A stretch of 64,000 bases of DNA from Gigantopelta aegis (lineage: Eukaryota; Mollusca; Gastropoda; Neomphalida; Peltospiridae). The translations under genes were made by a program, and so were the position numbers. The stretch covers positions 83,604,124 to 83,668,123 of the forward strand of contig NC_054702.1 of NCBI RefSeq assembly GCF_016097555.1, written 5' to 3'. The notes under the pieces are model-generated. The model was not told where the DNA came from. It ran no database searches and saw only the letters and a program-made list of their open reading frames with translations. Shown here piece by piece: positions 1 to 10,527 of this stretch. Within the stretch, counting starts at the first letter, position 1. Every line of letters begins with the position of its first letter.

Positions 1-636
1 GCAGTACAAGGTCAGCACAGCGGATCGTACGGAGCCGGTTGATTAAAGCGGCTTCATGATCTAAGTCTTGTTTGCGTCTCTGATGAGGGGGGTGTTCTGG
101 GAGATGCCTGGCCCCTAATGTTTGCTGTTTGTGGTTTGTGACCGTCCCTTGTTTGTTCAGCGTACTCCTACATCTTCCAACAACATCACGACGACGCGGC
201 CGATTAAAGCCACGACTCTTCAACGACAATCCCAAACCGACGTTCCCCGATTTCTCCAGTGATCGCCGTAGATCTGTACAGTTACGAGATTGTTCCTTTT
301 GTTAGAGGTGCAGTGCAAATAAACGTGACAGTGAAAATGGAAACTCTTACCAAAACAGGAGTAAAATAAATATAATGACTGCAAATCTCCAAATAATACT
401 AAAGATTTTCTTTCGATTTAGGCCTCTCTCTTTTCTTCTTTCAATTTTTGTTTGTATTGTTTATTGTTGGAGATGCGGTGCAAAAGTCGTGACAGTAAAA
501 ATGGCAAATCTAAAGAAAACATGAGTAAAATGAATACAACGATGGCAAACCTTCAGACAATATTACAATTTTTTTTGTAAAGGTAATTTTCACCCCCTAC
601 TTCTTTTTCATATTTTTGTTTGTTGTGTTTGTTGTT

Positions 637-643
<7 letters not shown>
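1..643. other. no confident gene; unique AT/GC-mixed sequence
   Basis: No recognisable gene or repeat. A possible plus-strand terminal exon (161-262, after a TTTGTTTGTTCAG acceptor) is too weak to annotate and is listed among the rejected items. Confidence 0.4.

Positions 644-713
<70 letters not shown>
644..713. repeat. (TA)n microsatellite
   Basis: About 70 bp of uninterrupted TA dinucleotides. The open frame read across it (poly Ile-Tyr) is an artefact of the repeat. Confidence 0.97.
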
Positions 714-716
<3 letters not shown>

Positions 717-970
717 TATCCATGTTACTGTTAATATGGTGCAATGGAACATACGAACAATTAAAATGGCAATTTCGTCTTACAACTGATGCCAGAGCAC
801 CCCTGAACGCCGACAGTCAGCGGTTGGTAGGTATCACACACGGTAATCCTATCATTGAGTTCAGCTGAGTATATTCTACTAGCAGCATGGAAATACTTTT
901 GACATACCATGCATTGGTTGGGAGCAAATAAATGCAATGAAAATCAAGTATTATTTTGGTATTTGTATTT

Positions 971-985
971 GTAGTGGTGGTAGTG

Positions 986-1033
<48 letters not shown>

Positions 1034-1188
1034 TCAGTTGTAGTCGTTGTATAGTAATATCAGCAGCAATAATACTTGTAGTAGTATTATCAGTTGTAGT
1101 CGTTGTATAGTAATAGCAGCAGCAGTAATAGTCGTAGTAGTAGTAGTCGTAGGAGGAGTAGTTGTATCAGCAGCAGTAGTAGTTATAG

Positions 1189-1252
<64 letters not shown>
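971..1252. repeat. (GTA)n then (GA)n compound microsatellite
   Basis: A degenerate GTA/GCA trinucleotide tract (about 971-1190) passes directly into an almost pure (GA)n tract (about 1191-1252). Long open frames on both strands here are low-complexity artefacts. Confidence 0.95.
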
Positions 1253-1254
<2 letters not shown>

Positions 1255-1598
1255 CAAATCGGGTGTTAAAACCTGAAAACAATTGAATTCATACATATTT
1301 GGCAAAATTATTACTGCGATATAAAACAGTGTTCTAAAAATATGTTTAGAACTGTTCTATCCTCGTTGTCGTATAGTCAGAGCCGTTGAACGAATTTTAT
1401 CTAAAAGTGGGTAAAACTGGACAATCAGACGCGCGACAAATTGTCAGTTACACACTTCTTATCTATGACCGCATTTGTTTATATAATCACAAGATATCAA
1501 CAAACTAGCCCATAAAAAGAACGGTAAAACTTAGCAATATAAACCAAGACACGTTTTAACCTACAAAAAGAAAAGATGAAAATACAGGTAATTCTCAC

Positions 1599-1773
1599 CT
1601 CTTCGTCTGCGCCACAGAAGAAAGAAGATAATGCCGAGAACCAGTAGAACCACTGCCAGGGTTCCAAACACACTGCCCACCACAATTCCTGCGATATTGG
1701 GTTCGTCGCAATTCTGTGCACAAGAGCAATTTAAAAGCACGAAAAGAACACATAATTTCCAGCAGCGAAACAT
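1599..1773 (-). CDS. candidate exon: signal peptide or membrane-spanning segment of an unidentified receptor
   Basis: Read on the minus strand from ATG at 1773, this gives 58 codons ending at a good splice donor (AAGAG|gtgaga). Residues 1-19 look like a signal peptide (MFRCWKLCVLFVLLNCSCAQ region). A short NCDEPN stretch follows, then one membrane helix (about residues 28-54, IAGIVVGSVFG...) and a WRRRR stop-transfer. A strong alternative is that the coding exon starts at an internal acceptor (TTGTGCACAG|AATTGC, exon 1599-1713); it would then be an internal membrane exon of a type I receptor and the apparent signal peptide would be intron. The Gly-rich helix followed by four Arg is typical of cell-surface adhesion or immune-type receptors. 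I do not recognise the family. Further exons would lie at lower coordinates, but I could not identify them. Confidence 0.35.
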
Positions 1774-2315
1774 TTTGGGCACCTGATGAGCGCTGTGCGT
1801 CAGTTTAGCGGTGTCCGGCGGTGGTCCGCTCACCGGCAACAGACAGGTAAGACATTGTACATCTGTCACCGAGCTGTCTCACTAACTCAACTGGAGCATT
1901 TCAGGCATCTGTGGGCAGGACAGGCCCAGCACCGACAGAATACTGCAATACGTTGTGTAGATAATATTATATCCACTCGTGTGTGTATATATATATATAT
2001 ATCTATATATCCCGAGTCTGTGTGTGTGTATGTATATATGTATCCGAGAAAGCAGGCGTCGCCAACGTTGATTTCTGTGAGAGATTAAAAAAATAGTGCA
2101 GGACGAGTTGATCGAAACCGTCTTGTCAACCCGTTTTCAAGGGACTGGTCCGTTTGTCTTCGCCGAGATCGTTGTATTGCCCAACACAATTGTAGGAATG
2201 TGCGGGCGCGTCATAGCCCAGTGAACACAGGTGAAGCAGAGCGGAAGATGAAGAGAGACTTGAGAAGTTAAAAATGTATATATAAATATAAATATAAAAC
2301 CCGCCTGACCCTAAC

Positions 2316-2449
2316 CTATACTCGCCGCTTTCCCGAGTTCGTCGATCGGGCAGGACAATCGCCGTGGTACGGGTTTCCTTGTTGGACGATTTGTAAACAC
2401 ACGATGAGAATTCCCCACTCACGTCGACGATATATTGATTTTTGTTTCT
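2316..2449 (-). CDS. candidate Ig-like domain exon, same strand as the membrane exon
   Basis: On the minus strand, a plausible acceptor (TTTATCTACCTGGACAG) opens a frame containing SSCVYKSS and, about 25 residues later, VLPDRRTRESGEYR. This resembles the B-strand Cys and the F-strand DSGxY signature of Ig domains. It ends at a weak donor (TATAG|gttagg). It lies 5' of the membrane exon at 1599-1773 on the same strand, as expected for a small Ig-type receptor. However, the exon ends in phase 2, which does not match the phase-0 start of the membrane exon, so at least one more exon would be needed. The canonical second Cys is not visible. This may be an old exon fragment or chance. Confidence 0.2.
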
Positions 2450-2599
2450 CTGTCCAGGTAGATAAAAGCGACGCATTCCCGAATGAGAGCGCCTCCGGTG
2501 TGCAAGCCGCTAGGTATACACGGAGTGGGATTCTCAACACGTCACACAACACGCGTATTGCGGGGTACGGCAAAAACACAATTAGCCTCCTGTGTCAAT

Positions 2600-3285
2600 A
2601 TTGGTAAATAGCGGGGAGTGTTTTCACATATATAGCATTACAGGCAAAGTGGATTTAATTTCGTGGAATTTGTTCATTGCTGTCATTTGAAACATTCGAT
2701 ATATACCCTTGGACATTGGCTTTTGCGCAGAATGATGTTAATGCGTTAAACACATTTCTGGCGACTTCTTTTTTTTTTTTTCTTTTTTTTTATGGGTTAT
2801 AAAATTTTATTGCTATTTCAACATAAGGAATGCTAGTTTGTATATTGTTCTGACTGAATATCACTGAGGTATATAAGCAAACTAGCTTGTTTTGTTTGTA
2901 TTACCATGGAGTTACTGAATTACAAATAAGTAAACTTTGTATTTCAGCATAACTCAAATATAAAAATACCAGAAAAAACATTTCTGAAAACAAACATTAA
3001 TTAATTTTCCTTTCCGCTTATACGTAACTGGCTCTATATTTACTTATTTAATGACAATAAAAAGTTGATTGAAACTTTTTAACAGTTTTAAAGACGAAGT
3101 TTCAATATTTAATCTCTGCATGTTTTGACGAACTACGACATATCGTTCATACTGTGTCTTATTAAATGTGTATTGTATCATGTACCGTATATCTCGACTA
3201 AGTAACAAAAGTCTAGGCTCCGTAACTATCGGATCTAATTACCAGTCTGAGAAAACTGTTTTCAAGTCACCGACAAGCTACTGAT
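2600..3285. other. no gene seen
   Basis: AT-rich sequence without recognisable exon, RNA gene or repeat, apart from a short poly-T run near 2770. Confidence 0.5.
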
Positions 3286-3678
3286 TTGTGTCTCTGTGTG
3301 TGTGTGTGTCTGTGTGTGTGTGTGTCTGTGTGTGTGTGTGTCTGTGTGTGTGTCTGTGTGTGTCTCTGTGTGTGTCTGTGTGTGTCTCTGTGTGTGTGTG
3401 TGTGTCTGTCTGTCTCTGTGTGTCTCTCTGTATGTGTGTGTGTGTGTCTGTGTGTGTGTCTCTGTGTGTGTGTCTCTGTGTGTGTGTCTGTGTGTGTCTC
3501 TGTGTATGTGTGTCTGTGTGTGTGTGTCTCTATGTGTGTGTGTCTCTCTCTGTGTCTCTGTGTGTGTCTGTGTGTGTGTCTCTGTGTGTGTGTCGGTGTG
3601 TGTATGTGTGTGTGTGTGTGTCTGTCTCTCTCTGTGTGTGTGTGTGTGTGTCTGTGTGTGTGTGTGTGTGTGTGTGTA
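3286..3678. repeat. (TG)n / TCTG compound microsatellite
   Basis: About 390 bp made only of TG, TCTG and TCTC steps. All six frames are open or nearly so because stop codons cannot form; none is a gene. Confidence 0.97.
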
Positions 3679-3726
3679 CAGAACAGAACAGAACTTTATT
3701 ACGTTTAGTGCCATCGTTCGATGGCA

Positions 3727-4236
3727 TTTGATGAATACATATATAATATAACATCAAAGATGATAGTTAAAAGCACATTTGATGAATACATATACAATAT
3801 AACATCAAAGATGATAGCTAAAAGCACATTTGATGAATACATATACAATATAACATCACAGATGATAGCTAAAAGCACATTTGATGAATACATATACAAT
3901 ATAACATCACAGATGATAGCTAAAAGCACATTTGATGAATACATATACAATATAACATCAAAGATGATAGTTAAAAGCACATTTGATGAATACATATACA
4001 ATATAACATCAAAGATGATAGCTAAAAGCACATTTGATGAATACATATACAATATAACATCACAGATGATAGTTAAAAGCACATTTGATGAATACATATA
4101 CAATATAACATCAAAGATGATAGTTAAAAGCACATTTGATGAATACATATACAATATAACATCAAAGATGATAGCTAAAAGCACATTTGATGAATACATA
4201 TACAATATAACATCAAAGATGATAGCTAAAAGCACA
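3727..4236. repeat. 51-bp minisatellite, 10 units
   Basis: Ten head-to-tail copies of a 51-bp unit containing TTTGATGAATACATATACAA. Units differ mainly at two positions (AAAG/ACAG and GTT/GCT). Because 51 is divisible by 3, frames stay open on both strands as 17-residue repeats; I do not regard these as genes. The array stops exactly where the TTAA-ended MITE at 4237 begins. Confidence 0.97.
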
Positions 4237-4582
4237 TTAAAGGGACAGACCCTAGTTTCAACACGTGAAAATTAACACTAAGTTCAGTTAATCTAAAAAC
4301 ATGTTACACATTTGTCTGTAACTTTGAAATGGTGAAATACCCTCTAAAAATAGACTAAAACCCGTAACTGTTACTTGTCAGACGCACATGCGTTTTTAAA
4401 AATATGAGAAATGCATTTTGTGATATTAAAAACACCAGGATGACCGAAATCACTTCGAATGTACCGAAAATTATAATCTAAACCATAAATTCTAAGTAAA
4501 GTATGATTTCAGTTATCAGAAACGGCTAAAATAGTAAAAAAATATGCCTTAATGTTTTAAAAACTAGGGTATGTCCCTTTAA
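4237..4582. mobile_element. TTAA-ended MITE, ACCCTAGTTT subfamily
   Basis: Both ends are TTAA, followed by inverted repeats reading AGGGACAGACCCTAGTTT on the left and AGGGACATACCCTAGTTT on the right. Length 346 bp, no coding capacity. Related copies lie at 30961-31265 and 57975-58786. TTAA target preference is a hallmark of piggyBac-type transposases, so this may be a non-autonomous relative; that assignment is inference. Confidence 0.75.
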
Positions 4583-5433
4583 TTGCTTGATCGATAGTTT
4601 CTATCACGTTCAAGTTCTTTATTTGCTTTGGGTTTTACAAGTCCTTTAATATATAAATGCATGTATAAATTTATGTAAAATTTAATACAATTATGGAAAT
4701 ATACAGTATGTACATGTGACGTTTTACCCTTTATTAATGTACATAAAAGTCTACCTTTAACAATTATTAACTGATTTCATCTCAAAAGGAACAAATTCTG
4801 CAAAACTTATATAAGATAAGAATGAAGATGTGTGTCATAAATAGCATACATGCAACATTATCTCTCGAATAATTTTACTACCACTATGTAATAATATATA
4901 TCTGCCAATGCTGTCTACATATGTAGTTTGCAGAATGGAATTGTAGTGAGCATCGCATGCGATTACTTGCGTCCACACCATTATATTTTGGATATGAGGT
5001 CTTTTACTGAATAACCTCTTGTCTGTTTGTCTGTCTGTCAGTATGTACATGTAAAAATTCACAGTGAATATGGTTTAATAAATATACGCATACACAAATA
5101 AAAGTGATATTCACTTCCCACAGCTTTACCATCCATTTGCTTATTTCTGGAATAGCCGTAACACACGTATAAAATAACGTGAACAGTAACAAAGTGCAAC
5201 AACTCGCGCCCATTTCCTGATATTGATTAACATGGGTATTCTCGTGCAACCAGCATACGTTATTGAATAAAATAACTGTAAATAACATCAATAAATATGC
5301 TCTGTCTCCAACAGTTAGTCAGTCACCTGCGTCTTTGAGGCAGATCTGTCAACTCGGAGCTATTGTTAGGTACATTGCCGCTCTTCACGATGTTTATTAG
5401 AGTGAAAACGTCATTGAATGCTGGAACGAACAG
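4583..5433. other. no gene seen
   Basis: AT-rich sequence without recognisable exon, RNA gene or repeat family. Confidence 0.5.
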
Positions 5434-5446
5434 CAATACTGCATGG

Positions 5447-5831
5447 AAAGAAAGAAATGTTTTATTTAACGACGCACTCAACACATTTTATTTACGGTTA
5501 TATGGCGTCAGACATATGGTTAAGGACCACACAGATTTTGAGAGGAAACCCGCTGTCGCCACTACATGGGCTACTCTTCCGATTAGCAGCAAGGGATCTT
5601 TTATTTGCGCTTCCCACAGGCAGGATAGCACAAACCATGGCCTTTGTTGAACCAGTTATGGATCACTGGTCGGTGCAAGTGGTTTACACCTACCCATTGA
5701 GCCTTGCGGAGCACTCACTCAGGGTTTGGAGTCAGTATCTGGATTAAAAATCCCATGCCTCGACTGGGATCCGAACCCAGTACCTACCAGCCTGTAGACC
5801 GATGGCCTGCCACGACGCCACCGAGGCCAGT
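5447..5831 (-). mobile_element. tRNA-headed SINE, complete, with 13-bp target duplication
   Basis: Read on the minus strand it starts with a tRNA-like head (GGCCTCGGTGGCGTCGTGG as A-box region; GGTTCGGATCC as B box). The body contains AAAGATCCCTTGCTGC and the tail is GTCGTTAAATAAAACA. It is bounded by identical CAATACTGCATGG copies at 5434-5446 and 5832-5844, the target-site duplication expected of LINE-driven insertion. It forms an inverted pair with the SINE at 5943. Confidence 0.9.
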
Positions 5832-5942
5832 CAATACTGCATGGTTACTAGAGATGCACGCAGTTTCGTTTTTCATTCTTTTCATTATTTATAATTACAC
5901 GTTTGTGTTACACTTGTACAATGCATTATTATAATATATATA

Positions 5943-6341
5943 CCGGCCTCGGTGGCGTCGTGGCAGGCCATCGGTCTACAGGCTGGTAGGTACTGGGTTC
6001 GGATCCCAGTCGAGGCATGGGATTTTTAATCCAGATACCGACTCCAAACCCTGAGTGAGTGCTCCGCAAGGCTCAATGGGTAGGTGTAAACCACTTGCAC
6101 CGACCAGTGATCCATAACTGGTTCAACAAAGGCCATGGTTTGTGCTATCCTGCCTGTGGGAAGCGCAAATAAAAGATCCCTTGCTGCCTGTCGTAAAGAA
6201 GAGTAGCCTATGTGGCGACAGCGGGTTTCCTCTAAAAAAACAGTGTCAGAATGACCATATGTTTGACGTCCAATAGCCGATGATAAGATTAAAAATCAAT
6301 GTGCTCTAGTGGCGTCGTTAAATAAAACAAACTTTACTTTT
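5943..6341 (+). mobile_element. tRNA-headed SINE, complete, alternative 3' tail
   Basis: Shares the tRNA-like head and body with the copy at 5447-5831 but lies in the opposite orientation. Its 3' part is different: GACGTCCAATAGCCGATGAT followed by GTGCTCTAGTGGCGTCGTTA. A probable 11-bp target duplication (ATTATAATATA) lies at 5928-5938 and 6342-6352, but the flank is low-complexity, so the exact ends are uncertain. Confidence 0.88.
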
Positions 6342-6352
6342 ATTATAATATA

Positions 6353-7625
6353 CTGAGATGACACGTTACAGAAGCCTATTACGTTATTCATATACTAAAC
6401 AAGTAGACTTAAACTAAGGTCATTTTCGACTGCTTAAAAGATCATAGGATTTAGGAAATGCAAGAAATGTTCGTTTAATCAGTGACTTTGTGGTTTCAAA
6501 TTATGTCTGTCTGTCTATCTGCTTGCCTGCCTGGCTGTCTGTATGTCTGTATGTCGGTCTGTCTGTCTGTATATATGTACGTGTACACAATTCTTTTGGT
6601 TATGCAATGTTTTCAAACGATGTCTCTCTTTCTCTCTCTCTCTCTCTGTATGTGTGCGTACGTGTGTGTGCGTGCGTGCGTAGATGTATGAATGATCGTA
6701 TGACCATAAATTACTTTTAGTTAAAGTGTTAGAAACGTCAGATGGTTCATTTGGAGTGCAGAAACCTTAAATGACATTTTAGAAAATTTGGGTGCATTGA
6801 TCAAATACTGGGAGTTTGGTGAAAATTACAAAGAAATGACCTATGTATCATGATTGTTGCTTACGTGATAAAAGCCACCTAACAGTGGGTGTGGACATGC
6901 CAATCGGTACATCTCGAGTGCAAAAGCATTAAATACTACTAGTAACTGACACATCAGGTTTGGAGAATGAAAAAACAACAAAACAAAACAAAACAAACCC
7001 ACCGCTACCATAAAGGCCACAGTCATTATTAAAAAACAGCAAAGGATTTTTATGATCATACAGCGATATTGAGCACTAGTTCAGTGGACGAAATCATATA
7101 ATATGTCTATCCACTGAGAGGATCGATCTTTCGACTCACTCGAGCGCGAGCGCTTTTTACAACTGAGCTCAAGTATATACTTACTAACACTTGAATTTAC
7201 CACAGAAAGGACAATAACTGTTTTGTTTTTAATATCAAATGTGTTGCGTCTTTTGCAATGTCGATGGTTTCCAATAAGCTGTTAAATTGATGATCACGCT
7301 CTTCTGGGGAGATGTTTTAAAGGTGTATATACAGTCTGTAGTTGTGCGTGTTGCTGGGCTACCAGTAAATTCCAATTTGTTAATGTTTAGCGTCGTTAAG
7401 CATTTAATATAATATTGGTTATAAACAGCATACATGAAAACAGATCTGTGTTCAAATGACTGGGACGCTGCCGGCCTTACGAATCCTCGCTGGTAATGTT
7501 TTGCTTGAATATATGTCTGCGAGTGTTCGCGATAAAACCTAGGTACTGAACGCGTTATTGTACACAATGTGGTGCTTTTATTATAGTGTGAACGATCCAT
7601 TTGCTAAGAAGTGTACGTTTAAGTT
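6353..7625. other. no gene seen; short TCTG/CT microsatellite near 6505-6690
   Basis: Apart from a (CTGT)n/(CT)n/(GT)n patch at about 6505-6690, no gene or known repeat is recognised. Confidence 0.5.
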
Positions 7626-7931
7626 TGTTTTGTTTAACGACACCACGTGATCATATTGATTAATAATTAATCATCGACTGTTGGATGTCAAACATTTGGT
7701 AATTCGGACACGTAGTCATCAACGGAAACCCGCTACACTTCTTCCTAATGCAGCAAGGGATTTTTTTATATGCATTTCCGACAGGACAACACATACCACG
7801 GCCTTTGTCCAGTTGTGATGCACTGTTTCGAACGAGACACCAATTAGCTGAATGGATCCACCCAGGTGGTTCGATCCTGCGACGCAAGCACCTTGAGCGA
7901 ACACTCAACCATCTGAGCTAAACCCCGCCCC
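7626..7931 (-). mobile_element. tRNA-headed SINE copy
   Basis: On the minus strand the head reads GGGGCGGGGTTTAGCTCAG with B-box GGATCGAACC, followed by the shared body. The tail contains CATCCAACAGTCGATGATTA-like sequence and ends GTTAAACAAAACAAAC. The head is closer to an ordinary tRNA (TAGCTCAG) than to the GGCCTCGG head of the 5.4 and 5.9 kb copies. Confidence 0.85.
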
Positions 7932-8757
7932 CATTTACTAAGAAGCTCCATCACTTAATAATATATTGTACTGATTTTTATAAAACTGTACTTACCAATG
8001 ACTGGAAGGAAAACTAAAGAAATTTAGTTTCACACTTCATGCATCAGTACATTTTAAACAAAAGCGTTTTGGTGAGCGAGAGAGAGAGATGGGGGGGGGT
8101 GGGGGTGGGGGTGGATAGACATATAAAGAGAAATAGAGATAGATAGACGGACGGACAGATAGTGTGCAATGTCCCTTAAATGGGGCCGTACCCGTGGCTC
8201 TTTTTTTCCTTATTTCGACCCCTGCTGTTAATTTTGTGTACACCAGTATTAGTCAACGTTATGTTTATATATCTAATGACTGTTCAGCGGGAATCAAATG
8301 AGTTTCAGGTTCTCTTTTCATTCAGTTTATATTGCATTTTATTGAGAGATATCAAGACATAGAAAAAAGTATTTATATTCCGTTGTTATTAGGTTCTTAC
8401 CCCTCCTCTTTATGATATTGTTTGATTCTGAATAAATCAAATCAAACATTTTTACTTTACTTATATCCAATAAAACATTTCAGGCATCTCCATACCGGGC
8501 ATGGAGGTTCTGACTGAATCAGTAATATTGTCAACGACAAAAGTGGGATGCCTTTTATGCTTTAAACAACGTATACTTTAAAACAACCTTTTTTCTTCTT
8601 CTTTCGAAAAGTCCTCCCATTGAAGTCCAATTACCACCTGGTTAACATGTCTGCACGAAGGACCCGATTGCGTGTGTTGTCTGAATGGGTTACGATGTTG
8701 CATTGCATGCTGATGTCTGGCGAGCTCACGTCACCGTCTTAACAGTTACACCAACAC
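7932..8757. other. no gene seen; G-rich patch at 8090-8115
   Basis: No exon or RNA gene recognised. Contains a purine-rich GAGAGA/GGGGG patch near 8078-8115. Confidence 0.5.
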
Positions 8758-8881
8758 AATGTTCCGGTGTGCATTGCTGCACAGCAGGTAAACTGTCTTG
8801 CTTGTCGCAGTAATGCTATGTCTCGGTGTGCACTGCCGCACAGCAGGTAAACTGTCTTTGCTTGTCGTCGTAAAGGAATGT
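8758..8881. repeat. two-copy tandem duplication, about 60-bp unit
   Basis: The segment CGGTGTGCAyTGCyGCACAG, then CAGGTAAACTGTCTT and GCTTGTCG, occurs twice in direct succession with a few substitutions. No coding function is apparent. Confidence 0.8.
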
Positions 8882-9170
8882 AGCAGTCGACCACAAAACA
8901 TGCAGCGAATGCAATGATTAAAGTAATGAATTAGGGTGACAGGAGGTCTTTCAAATACACACCATGTGCACTTAAACCTGTCTACAACGTAACAGCTACG
9001 CAAAGGATCTACAAAGGGCTTTTTTTGAGCAGGAGACATCTGAATACCGCAGGTTAAATATATTAACCCGCACGCTAACCTATTAACTTCTGTACTGTAA
9101 GCAGAGCTGTATTGTGTGCTCAGAACAGTATGTTTGAAGCTCAGCTGAATACAAGTACCCCCCCCCCACC

Positions 9171-9185
9171 AAAAAAAAAATAAAA

Positions 9186-9260
<75 letters not shown>
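9171..9260. repeat. poly(A) tract
   Basis: About 70 A with a few T interruptions near its left end, followed by ATTAAATGAAATGAAATAAA. It may be the remnant tail of a retroposed element, but no element body is recognisable beside it. Confidence 0.9.
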
Positions 9261-9263
<3 letters not shown>

Positions 9264-9581
9264 AAATGAAATGAAATAAAATGAAATACAATAAAAATAA
9301 TAATCATCATTAACTGCAGGATGTAATTTCTGTTATATAATGGTATATTTTATAAGGGCGAATTTAACCGAACCTTTCATCGACAAAATTAACACTCCAG
9401 TATGCGCCACCAATAAAAGTATGTTCTCTGGTTGTTGGGTTTTTTGGTTTGTTTTTTGTTTTTTGAAGCAGCCATAATATGATCATTTTAATTTTTTAAA
9501 CATCAACACATATAAAACACACAATACAAACCACAAAATTACCTCTTAGTTCAGAACCCATCCCCCCACCTCTCTGGATGG

Positions 9582-9732
9582 GTGTGATGCGTGCGTCTGC
9601 GAAACGCATGTACAGCCAGCCGCAGTGAAATAATCGTATATGGGGTATATGCCCGAAACAGAAGCCGTAAACTAATCAGTGGCAAAAGTCGGACCGCACG
9701 CACGCGCCGCATCCAGTCTATATGAGCCTTTA
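9582..9732. mobile_element. partial MITE, AAAGGCTCATA family
   Basis: The core GTATATGGGGTATATGCCC and the right end TATGAGCCTTTA match the fuller copy at 48734-48957. The left terminus has diverged. No coding capacity. Confidence 0.55.
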
Positions 9733-9977
9733 GTCGTAACGTGTCGGCTAGTTAGTAAAATGTCTAAGTATCGACCTCACCCCACCCCCAACACTTCCAA
9801 CAAGTGGCTTTTACTGAATCCAGTGTTCTACGGCCAGTAAGTATATATTAAATGCTGTGGAACGTGCGATAAAATCAATTTAATTATAGCATGCAAATCG
9901 TGAATATAGTATTTATTATTCGTAATCATTTATTATTAACGTACTTTTATTGGTGTATATATATGTACACACATACA

Positions 9978-10009
<32 letters not shown>

Positions 10010-10062
10010 TATATCGTGACATAATGAGACAAAAAGAAGTGCCAAGACAAAACAAAATATTT

Positions 10063-10135
10063 AGCCGACGTAGGGACTCGAACCCTAGACCCTCAGATTA
10101 AAAGTCTGATGCTCTACCGACTGAGCTACGAAGGC
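10063..10135 (-). tRNA. tRNA-Lys(UUU), copy a
   Basis: A 73-nt cloverleaf. The D stem GCTC/GAGC, anticodon stem TCAGA/TCTGA with loop CTTTTAA (anticodon TTT), and T arm TAGGG-TTCGAGT-CCCTA all pair. Both internal Pol III promoter boxes (TAGCTCAGTCGG, GGTTCGAGTCC) are intact and a TTTT terminator lies just downstream. The acceptor stem GCCTTCG/CGTCGGC carries two mismatches (positions 4 and 5), so this could be a derived, weak or inactive copy. Confidence 0.85.
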
Positions 10136-10470
10136 TGTTACTAGTGGACTTAAAATGACTGACTGAATGAGTATTCTAACAGAACACCCGTCACAAAGAG
10201 AACTATTGATGGTTTTATAATAAGTTTAGCAGTAAATAATTGATTTTGTTCCATAAAATAAAATAACACACTCAAAACTGACTAAAAGCGTACCGAGTAT
10301 GTATGTAGTTTGTGATAACAAGAATTGAAGGCAGTGGTGCGTACTGTTCTGTCTTTTGGGAAAAAAACCCTATAAAATATACATTTACTGATAAAAGTAA
10401 CAAATTAGTGTCGCATCACATCCGCTGACCTTGATCCCAGACTGGTTCAAAATTACACAGATGAGCGAGG

Positions 10471-10474
<4 letters not shown>

Positions 10475-10526
<52 letters not shown>
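10475..10526. repeat. (GT)n microsatellite
   Basis: About 26 uninterrupted GT units. Confidence 0.97.

Positions 10527-10527
<1 letters not shown>

Noticed and set aside
161-262. Possible plus-strand terminal exon after a TTTGTTTGTTCAG acceptor (RTPTSSNNITTT...), with AATAAA about 50 bp downstream
   Set aside because: No recognisable domain, no partner exon in the window, and frames of this length with an acceptor-like site are common by chance.
3286-3751. Long Cys/Val or His/Thr open frames on both strands
   Set aside because: Products of the (TG)n/(TCTG)n microsatellite, which cannot form stop codons.
3705-4275. 176-184 residue frames of 17-residue repeats on both strands
   Set aside because: They arise because the 51-bp unit is divisible by three; both strands are open at once, and there is no conserved domain or splice context.
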